Assembly: GCA_030062745.1 (NCBI GenBank)
Contig: CP099840.1
Span: 31,375,006 to 31,439,005 of the forward strand
Length of the DNA: 64,000 nucleotides
From: Capitulum mitella
Taxonomy: Eukaryota; Arthropoda; Thecostraca; Pollicipedomorpha; Pollicipedidae
Direction of reading: 5' to 3'
The notes below the pieces were generated by a model that was not told the DNA's origin, did no database searches, and worked only from the letters and a program-made list of their open reading frames with translations. Made by a program: the position numbers and the translations under genes. Below, piece after piece: positions 1 to 10,775 of this stretch. Numbering within the stretch: position 1 is the first letter of the stretch; each line of letters begins with the position of its first letter.

Positions 1-154
1 AAAAGCGTTTTCGCAAGAACCTATGCTGACATAATCAAAGCAGCTCCACAAAAATCGACTTCCGCCTGAGCCAGCAGCCCGCACGGCAAACAGCTAAACC
101 GCCGCGCCTCCTCGTGTGAGCATGGCTGGAGGCCGGCCGCCCGGCGGGGCGTAC

Positions 155-1756
155 CGAGCACGAACGCCGTCTGGAACATGCCGCAGCTGGCCAGGCCCAG
201 GACGACTCGCAGCGCGCACACGCCGATAAAGCTGTTCCGCAGCACCACCACCAGGTAGTTCACCACGTTCAGCAACACCACGGCCAGCATCAGCGCAGTC
301 TTGCGGCCGAACCTGCACACGGCGGGTGGCAGGTAACGGTGAAGTCGCGAGCCACTGTATTCGCGTAACGCGGGAGGTAAGGCGGCCAAGGTGTATCCTG
401 CCACTGAGAGTGAATGAAGGACTATGCAGCTGGTTCAGATGCTGACATGCGATTGACGATGACCAACCTCGCCCCCGAGAATAAGCCAGGCGACAAATCA
501 TCAGCGAATTCCGGTGCAAGATCCACCTCATCCGGTCAGACCAGCTCGGTCGGTCTGTTTTTCTATGATGGAAAACAAAGTTATCCGGATACGTATGGCG
601 ATTTGACAGGACCTGGCGCGCCCAGTATCATTCAAAACCCTGCATGGTCAAAACGCCGGAGTCCAATGAGGATCAGCCAGCAGCGGCTCGCGCGCTCCGA
701 GCCCGGGAGGACGGTATCCAGCTCCGGCGGCGGGCCGCGCCCTCTGCTCCGCCGCCCACCTGTCGCTGATGACGCCGAACACGACGGCGCCCAACAGCAC
801 GCCTGAGAAGTACAGCGTGTTGGGCAGCTCCACCAGCGGCTGGTACGAACAGGTCAGGTTCCACTGCCGGAAGGGGAACGTCCGGTTCCACCTCGGATGG
901 AGGGGTGCGTCGAACTCCACTGCGAGCGGAGGGGTCCGGAGTTTGACAGTGGGAACAGGAGCCTGACGGGCTCTGCCCGAAATAAAGGGCGTGCCACTGC
1001 AGCTCAGAGGGTTTCAACGAGAGTGGGAATCACCCTCTAATGGTACGGAAGGACGCCTCAATCGCAGTGACGGCAGTGGGAGGCACGTGAATGCTTTTTG
1101 GTGTATTCAGCTTGCGCAAATCAAATTTAATGAAACAGCAGGTATGGCTACCTCACAATGCTTCAGGCAACAATTTAACACATATACCAAACAAACTGCC
1201 ATTCACTCAGACACAAAAATGACGAAAAGCAAGCTGGAAGTGGCATCAATATATCAACTCATTTTTAGCCACGTGTAGCATCCCCAACGGACCAACAAAA
1301 TACACCCATGGCTGGGGATTTCTGGAAATCAGTGAAAGGTCTACATAGAAATTCAGACTGTTTCTTTCCAGTCATTTCTATAGGCCAATGCCAATGTTTC
1401 CAAATACTGGGGGTCCACATCCTCCCAATCTCCCTCCCCCGATCTCCAAACATGGCCAAATGCCAAGCACCAATGGCCATGTTCCAAAACTCCTAAGCCC
1501 ACCAGTGCGCCCGCGCGGCGCCCGTACCTGCGTCGCAAACGACGTCTCGAAGAGGGACCTGTCGTAGACGAACTGGGTGCAGCTAACGGTGATGTTGTCG
1601 TCGAAGTCGGCGTCGCGGCAGGTGTCGCTGGTCAGGTTGTAGCGCCAGAAGCGGCGACACTGCGACCGGCCGCCGCCGTCCGCCGGGATTGAGAAGTTGA
1701 CAAACGGCTCCAGGTACTCTGGTGACGTGCTGTTGTCGCAGCCCGGTACCAGGCAC
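155..1756 (-). CDS. SLC22-type organic cation/anion transporter, three 5'-proximal exons, partial
   Basis: Three minus-strand exons can be joined: 1528-1756, 760-863 and 155-312, with introns of 664 and 447 bp. Boundaries are CAG|GTACGG to CAG|TGGAAC, then GACAG|GTGGGC to GTGCAG|GTTCGG, and phases agree (0, then 2). The last exon ends in CTCG|GTACGC, so the gene continues beyond base 1. The joined frame has the SLC22 layout: a cysteine-rich, N-glycosylation-rich extracellular loop (starts RCLVPGCDNS), then WNLTC, a membrane helix (GVLLGAVVFGVISDR) and FGRKTALM, the RFGRK loop typical of major facilitator transporters after TM2, then TM3 and TM4. Known for the family: plasma-membrane uptake or export of organic ions such as carnitine. 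The substrate cannot be told. The exon with the start codon was not found to the right, and most of the 12-TM protein lies off-window. Confidence 0.85.
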
Positions 1757-2699
1757 CTGGGACAAGGCGCGCAGGTCTGTCAGGACTGGTGGTGGTCTGC
1801 GCTGCAGACAAAAACGTAACGCACAGTTCAGAGAAGGCGCTTTGTAAAAACAGGCTGCTAGTCGGTCCCAGGATCGGTGTGGGCCATCGGCAGGCGGATG
1901 GGAGGGAAATCACATACAGGTGCCAAGGCACGCAAAAGGTTACTCAGCCACATCACACGCACCGTGCACACCGACCCGCACAAAGAAATACACAGCACAA
2001 ACACGCCAGATCGCTCAGTTGGCAGTGCCTCAGATTTTGCTCTGATTCTGCATCTCATCCTTGCCTAAGTGTTCCATCTTCCCTGCCACCACAATGAGAT
2101 GTTGGCAACCCCATCTGAGCTACATATGTATGTAGTCTTGTATTACATCTAGTTATATTACAGCTAGCTATTATATCCAGTCTTTGCGCCAGTGGAACCA
2201 ATGGGAAGCCAGCTGCTCCCAATAACCACGATAAGTGGTCTGCAAAGAATTATTTTCATTAAAGCTTGATTTTTTTTTCTGAAGACCACAACGCCCGTGT
2301 AATTGCCCTGTGAGGCTCAGAAAAACTTGGTGAGCCCCAAAAAATCGCCTGGGCGGGCGCCAGGGATGTTTTTTTACCGTCAGTGAATGGCCAGATGGGA
2401 AGGCAGGGGGAGGGCAGGAGAGGAGGTGTGGCATCACTGCCACGTTAAATGACTTGACTGTCGAGTGCGCAAGGGCGAGCGTACACTGCGACCTGCCTGC
2501 AGGGTTCTCCAGCTACGTCACAACTTTCAACCTTCGAGGGCGTCGTGAAGGTTATGCCCTCAGCCTACGATTTGTTTGTGTCGTTCCTTAGCGAGGCATC
2601 ACCCTCGCCGTAAACCATTAGTGTTAAGCTGGCCTACAACCAACAAAGGCTTCATGGATTGGATTGCCTTTATGTAAATTTGATCACGGTCTATCCTGG
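1757..2699. other. Non-coding flank with one dispersed-repeat segment
   Basis: No convincing exon. Bases about 1950-2100 align in order with 41640-41830 (shared blocks include caaagaaatacac/caaagataaatacac, catccttgcctaa and ccaccaca). That is a dispersed repeat. The copy here keeps CpGs (accgtgcacaccgacccgc) where the 41.7-kb copy has TpG or CpA. The missing 5' exon of the SLC22-like gene could lie here but was not seen. Confidence 0.5.
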
Positions 2700-4640
2700 T
2701 CTACAATACGTGACTTCCAGAGCAGGGGTCCCGAGCCCCTGGCTTTAAATGGGTCCTCAAAAACACCAAACACCCCTGTCCTGGTCAGGTCCAGAGACTG
2801 TAGGTAAGTGCAGGATACTTCATCCATCAGGGCTTCTGACTTTCAACTGGGTCGTAAATACAATGATTTCTGACCCTCTCTAGAAGCCCATTTACTTACG
2901 TGGATCGTCTCTGAACTTGAAAAGCCCCACTACTTTTTAATAGTTTAAAGCATCTATAAGGCACCAGATGCCAAAAAGGGACCTCTGAGATAAAATAGGA
3001 CCAAACCTAAAAAGGGCCCAAAATCCAAAAATAGAGCCCTTATGCCATGAAGAGGGGCCACCTTTGCTGGAATCGCCCCTTTGACCCAATCTAACTCTCT
3101 CCTGGATAAAATCCTCAGTATGCCACTGGCCCCCTAAGACATCAAAATAGGGTCTTAAGCCCAAAAAGGGCCCCAAAATAAAAAGGCAGGGCCCCATAAG
3201 CCATGCTGAGGGACTCTTGGATGGAGAGGCCCCATGACTTCATCTGACCCCTCCTGGACAAATTCCTGGGTATGCCACTGCAGGGGCCCTAAGGTATCCA
3301 GGGTCAATGGAAAGTCAGGGGCCCCTGTGATTGGTATTAAAGGTCCCTGGAGCCCCTGGCTTTCAAATGGTCCCTGGATACACCAAGGACCCCTGGCCTT
3401 CTCAAATACTGTATGCATCTCTGGAAAGCCTTTGGACTTGACCAAGAGCTCTAGGTGTATTTAGGGCATCTGAAGGTGGTCAGGGGCCCTGACCAGGCAT
3501 AGGAGCCCTATGTAATTGGATCATTACTGAAACCCAGCAAGTCCCCTGTGGCTTCTGCATTTCAGCTCTCCTCCTCATGAGGAATGCACTGGGGCCACTG
3601 ACTTTCAAATGACCATGATCACACTAATGGCCACCAGCTCTCATCAGGTCCAGAGACTCTAGTTATGTATAGGATGTTCTGGAGTAAATCAGGGGCCCTT
3701 GTGTATTTGGCTACCCACTGAAAGGGTGGGGTCCCTGTGGCTACTAAGGGTCCATTGGGGCCTCTGATTTTTGAAGGGTCTGAAGTTATACTGAAGGCCC
3801 CTGTAGCCCTCCCCAGAACTCCCTCTACACATCTAGATCTTCACAATTGACCACAGGCCCTCTGTGCATTTGGGGAGAAAGCATCAGAAGTCAAGGCTCC
3901 TGTGGCTGCTCAGGGCCCATTGGGTTCCCTGAATTTCAAAGGGCCCCGGACATGAGGGCCTCTGGCTGCCCTCTTTGGAATGTCCTCTACATTTCTGGAG
4001 GGACTTAGGTCTTGACCAGAGGCCCTCAGCACATTTGGGGGGCCTATGAAAGCCAGGGCTTCCAGCCAGGCCCAGAGGCCTAAGGTGTTCAAGGTCTACT
4101 GCGAGTCAGGGGGCCCTGTGACTTCTATGAAACCATGTTGGGGCCTGTGACTTTGAAGGGGTTCTTGGTCTTGTGGTAAGGTCCAGAGATCCTCAAGGTA
4201 TGTATGTACATGGTTTCTGGGAGGGAGGCATGTACCTTTTGACCACAGCTTTTACATCTGCATTCATACAATATGTATGCTAACATATTTATTTTATTGC
4301 ATTTTGGGGGCCCCTGTGCAAGCCCAGGGTTCTGTGCAGGATTTCTTGGGGGGCAAAATCATGCTTGCTCCCAACTTTTCAGATGGGGGTCAGCTGCCTA
4401 TCCTGCCCTCACCCTTATCTGCTGTCCCTGATTTACAACACACAAAGGATCAACAACTTACAAAGAGTTCATGGATGGCATTGCATACAAGAGGCCCAAA
4501 GGTAAAATTATGCAATATATGTTCATTTCTGGGTCTTGTCAGGACTACTTATTAGCTTCAGAATCTAGATCTTACATGCACCTTACCTATAATGTGGTAC
4601 ATATGTTTGAAAGACCATAGCCACAACTCCAGGTATGGTG
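2700..4640. repeat. Degenerate GGGGCCC-rich minisatellite-like tract, CpG-poor
   Basis: Imperfect short units are built around ggggccc, ctttcaaa and tgaccacaggccc motifs. The first part (2990-3280) aligns with 43030-43360: both carry in order a gggcccaaaa block, aagcc(a/g).g..gaggga, tggctggaat and cccctcctgga. Related runs occur at 34640-36960 and 62690-63400. From about 3080 to 4650 I find only about two CpG dinucleotides. Open frames crossing the tract are low-complexity and not credible genes. Confidence 0.6.
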
Positions 4641-5378
4641 GCAATAGTTATTCCGATGCACAATAATGCATAGAACCTCAGCTGGTAGCGACCAAAATCG
4701 CCTATCTCGGCCAAAATCTTGTCAAAATCAATTTCATGTTGTCGAGGCATCCTGTAGCCACTGGTCTCCTACAACTGGTCCCTGGAATAGACTGCTGTTA
4801 ACACTAATCAGCACTGTTCACGCTTTCCATACTTTTGAAGTCATACTATCACGGTAAAGCACAAAGACCACAGCGATAAAACGCCTATTACAGCCAACTT
4901 TGATTATTGGTATAACAAGATTATGTGGTGCTGACCACATTCGAAAGTGTACAGTAATCCTGATTCAAATAAATAATACCTTGTTTGGAACTACGTGAAC
5001 TCCACTGTGTTCAATTTCACATGTATGGCAGCACTAGAACTTTACCTTTAAAAGAAAGGATTCCTTTACCAATGTTGAGAATCTTCATAATGACGCTGGA
5101 CACATTTGTTTTGGCTTTGTTGCATTCCTCAGTTTAAGATCTTCATCGATCTATATCAGGATTTACAATGCGCGAAATTAAAGCAATGAATAAAAAGTAA
5201 AACAAAAATTAAATAGCAATGTGTTTTACACACTTGTTGGAATTCACTGCAGCACATGTGTTTTCACGCATCTTTTAAACTGCCCAACTCATGCTTAAAG
5301 AACTGTCAAGGGCACTAAAAAAGGTAGTGCATCACCAGTAAACGTTCCGAACATACTTTTACTGCTCATTTTCAGAAT
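4641..5378. other. AT-rich intergenic DNA, nothing recognised
   Basis: No reading frame with coding character, no clear repeat unit and no RNA gene was seen. Confidence 0.5.
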
Positions 5379-5750
5379 ATGTCAAGGTGCACACTGCGGT
5401 CATTGCCCGTTGTACGGCCGGCAAACGGACGTAAAACGGGACACCCAAAATTCGAAATCTCCGCAACGGTTGTTTGTGACGGATGTAAAGAATGCATTTG
5501 TATCACAGATGAGACGATTTGTGGGTGTAAAAAATGCATTTGTATCACAGATGAGACGATCTGTGAAAATCCTGTTTCAGGGAAACATTTCGCACTGCCT
5601 GACGTCGTGACGACGGCCTTGGAACGTATTTTCGTTGGGTTGTGTCTTACGTCGTGGGCACGTTGTCAGAACGTCTTGAAGAAAGCCGACGGCGTCTTCA
5701 TATCACGTGCAGACGACGTCTTCATATTCAGTCTTGGCAGCAAACTCTGA
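5379..5750 (+). CDS. Hypothetical 123-aa ORF with internal duplication (doubtful)
   Basis: An ATG-initiated frame that I do not recognise. It contains two near-identical 42-bp units (5481-5564), which encode twin 14-residue cysteine-bearing blocks around CICITDETIC. A second short duplication lies near its end (gacg.cgtcttcatat twice, about 5688-5725). It has no signal peptide, domain or splice context. Codon use does not resemble the GC3-rich host genes in this window. More likely a chance frame over a small tandem duplication than a gene. Confidence 0.15.
   Translation: MSRCTLRSLPVVRPANGRKTGHPKFEISATVVCDGCKECICITDETICGCKKCICITDETICENPVSGKHFALPDVVTTALERIFVGLCLTSWARCQNVLKKADGVFISRADDVFIFSLGSKL
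5481..5564 (+). repeat. Two-copy 42-bp tandem repeat
   Basis: Units start at 5481 and 5523 and share the core aatgcatttgtatcacagat with only a few substitutions. This indicates a recent local duplication. Confidence 0.85.
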
Positions 5751-6153
5751 CATGTCTTGCACGTGGCCCCAAAGGTATAATCAGTAGAAAGAACGCCACG
5801 CTATCGCACGTAGTGCAACAAAAGAACGCCTGAGGTCAAATTGATGAAATGATGGAACCATGACTCTAGTGCAAATTAGAAATTCTCGAATGCACCGTCG
5901 TCAACGAAGGTGTTCACAGCTTTTAAGCCGCGGCAGGACTCTTAACGGATCAACCGTGAGCCACTTCTGCCCCGAGCCGACACCGAGACGTTCACCGTCC
6001 CGCTGCTGTCTCCCCTCTCCCCGCTCCGCCCCGCCGCCACCGGTTCCCATAGCGGCCGCACTCCCATGGCTGGCTCCGGCCCAATTACCATTTATTTGAC
6101 CGTGGTCCCGGCACCGGCTGAGCGAGACGTGCCAGACCCCCAGTGGCGGGCAG

Positions 6154-6733
6154 GACTGTAGTATGGGTGACTGAGCTGTTGAACCCTGCGGCGGCCCCGG
6201 GACTTCGGGAGAAAGAGGGCCGGGAGGTGACCAACATCCAGCCCGAGTTTCTGCCTGTTCAGGTCTTCCGTGGGTGGTCTAGTCGACCGCTTTGGGAAAA
6301 GCCTTAGATACTTATGCAATACAAGATGCGCGTTTCAACACACACGCATATTGATTGCAGTACCTCGAGGTGCCAGCTCATTTATTTATATTTTTGTATT
6401 ATTTCCTACCCATTAATGGGAAATTAAACGACTTGGCACCTAACGTATTATCCTGCATTCCAATTAAAAGTGCACAAATATGATATCGTGTCATAAATAA
6501 AAAAATCGTCTATATCTTCGCGAGCCCTCCACGACCGATTTCTAGATAACAGAGAGGATGACCTGGAGCGTTGCACAGCCCTGATCGCTGAGCTCGTGGA
6601 CGACGACGTGTCCCACCGGAAACAGTTCATCACGTGCGGCACGACCTCCGTAAACAGCGTGGAGTCGTCGGCCGGCCCGCCCAGCCGTCTCTCTCTGCGT
6701 TCCCTTCTCCGGCACCACGGAGAGCCGTTGTGA
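6154..6733 (+). CDS. Two candidate 3'-terminal exons of an unrecognised gene
   Basis: Two stretches read like host coding sequence. Exon A is 6154-6262, preceded by gggcag and ending TTCAG|GTCTTC; its frame includes VTELLNPAAAPGLREKEGRE. Exon B is 6557-6733, preceded by acagagag and ending in TGA; its frame begins DDLERCTALIAELVDDDVSH and closes LRSLLRHHGEPL. Exon A leaves phase 0 and exon B starts in phase 0, so they could join across a 294-bp intron. The donor is weak (GTCTTC) and the exon B acceptor lacks a strong pyrimidine tract. I do not recognise the protein. The codon pattern and lack of stops are the main support. Confidence 0.3.
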
Positions 6734-8080
6734 ACCTGTACGGCACTGGCGAGGTGTTTTACTAAAGCTGGCGCGCTGTTTGATTAACGCACTTTGGCGC
6801 GGTTTTTTCCGAAACAAATACGTGCGTGGGTGACCAACAAAAGAGGGACGCACACAAATCCCTTCTTAGCTACTTCGTGCCTTCGCAAATGCATAGAGAC
6901 AGCCACATTTTAGCTTCATCTGATGGTATATTTACTGAAACGGCCAGCTTTGCCTAGCGTAATGGCTCTCATGATGTGTCCAAATATGCCCGCGTCTTTC
7001 CACTCCATTTCTAGCATAACGGTAGATGCAATGACGTTACTGGGGCCAGGGGAGTCGTTTTGCGTAAATAATAGGGGGGGGGGGGATGAACCGAGGGTCC
7101 GACGGCCTAACCCCTCTCCCCAACGTGGGTTTCTTGACGTCGCCAGCCGCCGACTGCCGCCAGGGGCAGGGGGGAAGGGCGAAAGGGTCCACACATGGGT
7201 CGTGGTCCCCTGGTCCCTGCCTCCCACTGGCGATGCCCTTTATTGTAACGAAAAAATGGGACATTGTACTGTGACAATGGGCTCAGAATACAAAACTGGA
7301 TGCATCCCTGCACATAATATTCCCTTGGACGCACCCATGGTCACTTGACATAACATAGGCAGACAAGCGACATTTGTTGACGGAACGATGAGCCTTTTCG
7401 GATACGATGCGACGCATGATAATGCATTTTGCTTACTCCCACCGGGATGCCAAAGTCAAATCAATGATAAATCCCGTCTGCCTGGTAGAAAAATAACTGG
7501 GCTGCAAACTCCACCGTTGGGCAAAGGCTTCTGTTGGGTATGTGCTGCATTATACAACCTGAAAGACGAAGTAGAAATATCCCCATGTTGAAGGAAAAGG
7601 AAGATACCTTGTTCACAGTTCATAAATCGTGACACCCCTCCGCGATACAACAAACAAATGACAATTATTGCTGGCTAAACTAAAAAAAAATAATGAATCA
7701 GGCAACAGACTGAGGGTATGGGCAAAACACAACATTAAGAAGCAAATGAACAGGACCGCCCAAAACGTAATATTTTGCATGGGAGATGAACGCCACTATA
7801 GGGTTCACATCGCGGCCCGGAGCGGCCGGCCCACCGGAGTCGCTGCCCCTCCGGGCGGCCGGCCTGCTGGATGTCCGTCGCAGCGATATACGAGTCAGTA
7901 GTAATCCGCAGGTCGATCGGATCAGAGTGGGCGTTTTGGCACTCCTTGGGTGATGTCCTGCAGCAATAACGACGCGTGGTGCTGCATCAAACAGGACGGC
8001 ACGAAACCTGGTTCGCCATCGTCGGAGACATCTCCGGCAGACCGTTGCGACAAAAAAGATGATACATACCAGCCACTCAT
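6734..8080. other. Intergenic DNA with a G tract, no gene seen
   Basis: Contains a run of about 12 G near 7074-7085 and scattered short open frames without coding character. A GC-rich patch at 7810-7870 (cggcccggagcggccggccc and related) looks partly self-complementary but has no recognisable gene. Confidence 0.5.
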
Positions 8081-8690
8081 TTAACCCATGCCAGGCGGGG
8101 CCATTTTTACGCCCTTGCTCGGTGGGGAGGGGGTCCTAAAACGACCCCCTCCCACTAACTTTTGAACAAAGAGAGGTAGAGCAACGCGGTAGAAACCAAT
8201 GTATTGCTCGTCACGAAAGGCTCTCGACGATATCCGATTTTTTGGTATCAGTCCAACAGGTGACTTTTCCGATTACGGTAATGACCTCAAAGTGACTATG
8301 TCAAAATACCTTGAAGCTTTCTCAACGATATAGTTTCTAAACTTATGAATATAAATCAATTCCGTAAGGACCAGCGTGTTGGTCGTTGTCTCAGCTATTG
8401 AGAAATGTATGAGTTTTTGGGTCTTTGTCAATAAGTGACCCCTCAGGTCACGGAAATGTCATCAAAACTGTCATTTGCAATGGGTAGGCATGATGATCCC
8501 ACCACACCTTTGCCAGATCACAGGTCAAACGAGTGACGACACGCGTGCCAAACTTGGTACACCGGTTTTCGTAGGACTGGGAAGGGGTCGCCTATTTGAG
8601 GTCGCGGCTACCTTAGTTCCCAAGATTACCGTCAGGGGCGCCCATGTCGTTTTACGGAAATCGCTCCTTGTCGAAAACCATCCGAGCTAG
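8081..8690 (+). repeat. Dispersed repeat: TTAACCC-type end plus family shared with 41.9-42.4 kb
   Basis: At 8081 a TTAACCC start is followed by a G/C-run hairpin (gggagggggtcc...gaccccctccc), like the left ends at 24300 and 31069. Bases about 8340-8640 align with 41885-42060 plus 42338-42440: shared order is aaat(a)aatc.attcc.taag, ttgtc.tagctat, gggt.ttg, tcacaggtcaaa.gagtgacgac and ggcacaccggtt. At 8515 the target gatcacag is uninterrupted, whereas the other copy carries a 269-bp insertion there. Confidence 0.65.
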
Positions 8691-10316
8691 AGCCACCAAA
8701 TTTGGTGTATCGCTAGGCGAGCACACTGTCTGTCTTATCATGTCCTGTGGCAGCCGCTATAGATTCTCAAAGTTACCGCTAGGGGCGCACATGTATTTGT
8801 ATGGGAAATGTCTTGAGTTGAGAACCTTACGAACTAGAGCCACTAAATTTACTGTGCAGGTAGTCGGGCACGAATACAGTAGTACACGAATACAATAGAC
8901 ACGAATACAATACACGATTACAATAGTTATCCGAACATACAACTCTCCCATTTGTTGTAGTTGATAGTCAGATCCCGATTTCAGAATCAGATCAAGCTTC
9001 AAAATGTGCTGGCTTGTCACTGGTTATTATGGAATTGTCACACAGTGGTGCAGGTCTACCATTGCGATATTACGGGACGCTGATACTTTCGCAATTTGTT
9101 TACTTTTTCCAGAGTAATTACTCGCACATGTAAAACATCTGTCTCCCGGTATCATTAAACGAAATAACCATAGTTGAAAACCATGTCGTGTGTGTTTTGG
9201 ACGGTCAACGCCTCACCCAACGACCTGAGTCGTTTGCTATTTGTATCTAAAACTAACTGCTATGTATCAGGGGTGTCGATTTGTATTCTCTTGAGAGGGC
9301 CCTGGCCTATCCGATGTTGATTTGGGTCCACCCAGTGTTGGTTTGTGCCCATCCAGTATCTTCTGCCGGTTTTAAAGGCAAATGAGTAATAATAACGAAA
9401 AGAATGGCTGGAATAGATAAGAGATGGGCAGAAAATAAACAATAAAGTCTCAAGCGATAGATCTATTTATCTTTGTGTTCTATTTACATATAAACCTGTA
9501 TACGTGGGGATAAATGCAGTTTTGGTTTTGATAGATCATAACAAAAAAACTTAAACATTTCCGTTGATCAACGTAAAGTGGGCTAATCCGTTGATAAACC
9601 CACATATGGAGGAAGGTTAGGCTGTCGGGCTCTCGGCTCGCTCCCCCCCAACCATTTACAAAAATCGGCATCCCTTCCATGTATTCATGTTTAGATACAA
9701 ATGAGCTATGCCATTTGTATATAAACTACCATCCTGTATATATCTCGCACTTGCTAGGTATATACAGGATGGCTGCGTCTAAATAATACACGAAATTATC
9801 ACAAAAAAGTTTGAACGAATTTGAAGCTCGAGAACAAATGTGAAAAAACACACTCAGACTGGCAAACTAAGTTAGGTACATTGAGCAGCTGCATTTACCT
9901 GTTGGGTACACACGCGAGAACTCAGCCGTATACGATCAACACGATGGTTACATATATCATCACCGACAACTGTTCTGCATGTCGTACACATCGCGCCCCC
10001 TTCGCGCGTCTTACAGCACAGACGGCGTAGACTCTACACAGAGGTCGCACACGATCCCAGCCGTGCTCGCGACGTGTTGGCGACAGACTGACCTGAATGA
10101 CACACACGGCCTGACTCTTTTTCGCATTTTTCCGTGATTCTTTATAGCCGACGCTCTGCCCGTACACCATACATGAGCGGCAGTGCTCCCGGACGGACGC
10201 ACGCACGGGCTCATTCTGGGCCTCTCCTCGGACTGCTGCACCACTGGCTTTTTGATAACGGTTTGGATGGCCTGTACCGTTTGGACGCTGACCCCATCCA
10301 GGGGGCTTGCACTCAC
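8691..10316. other. Intergenic DNA, nothing firm
   Basis: Includes a short run of cacgaatacaatag-like repeats at 8870-8925 and AT-rich sequence. Downstream (minus-strand) continuation of the candidate exon at 10317-10432 into 10206-10316 is possible because the frame stays open, but a strong GTGAGT donor argues that the exon ends at 10317. Confidence 0.4.
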
Positions 10317-10432
10317 GTGGGATGTGATCAGGACCATCGCGAGATCACGTGCGTACCACCTACACCTATCGTCCAACATGTACAAGAGATGGCCATCGGC
10401 CATCTCCGCGTGCCCACCCTGGTTGAGTACAC
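10317..10432 (-). CDS. Candidate internal exon of an unrecognised gene
   Basis: On the minus strand a strong acceptor (tttctcattgcag) is followed by 116 bp open in one frame and then a strong donor (CCCAC|GTGAGT). After two leading bases it encodes 38 residues, including GGHAEMADGHLLYMLDD and CRWYARDLAMVLITSH, which look like a folded, conserved protein segment. I cannot name the family. No neighbouring exon was identified with confidence. If the donor is ignored the frame continues to about 10206 (next residues VSASPLDGVSVQTVQAIQTV), which also looks plausible. The alternative is a chance frame in non-coding DNA. Confidence 0.35.
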
Positions 10433-10775
10433 CTGCAATGAGAAAGAGTCCGTGTATGTCTCAAGAGGTTAACAGGCAAATTCCACGGGTGACTGAGGTG
10501 GGATCAAAGTTCCACATTTGGTACGATTATCTAACCACCAAGTCTCTGAATCACAATGAAAAAGGCAGGCAAGACGATACAAATTTGCTGATAACTAGCA
10601 CATGACACAAACTGTTGCTCACATGCTTGGCGTCAATACTTCGCTGGAACCATGTTACTGAAAAACGAAAGTCAACATGAGATTACACATTAACATGTGC
10701 TCATTCCCAGCATCTCATCCATGATGTCAATGCCACCCTTGTTGGCGTTGACCTTGACTTCTGGATGTCCGTGAA

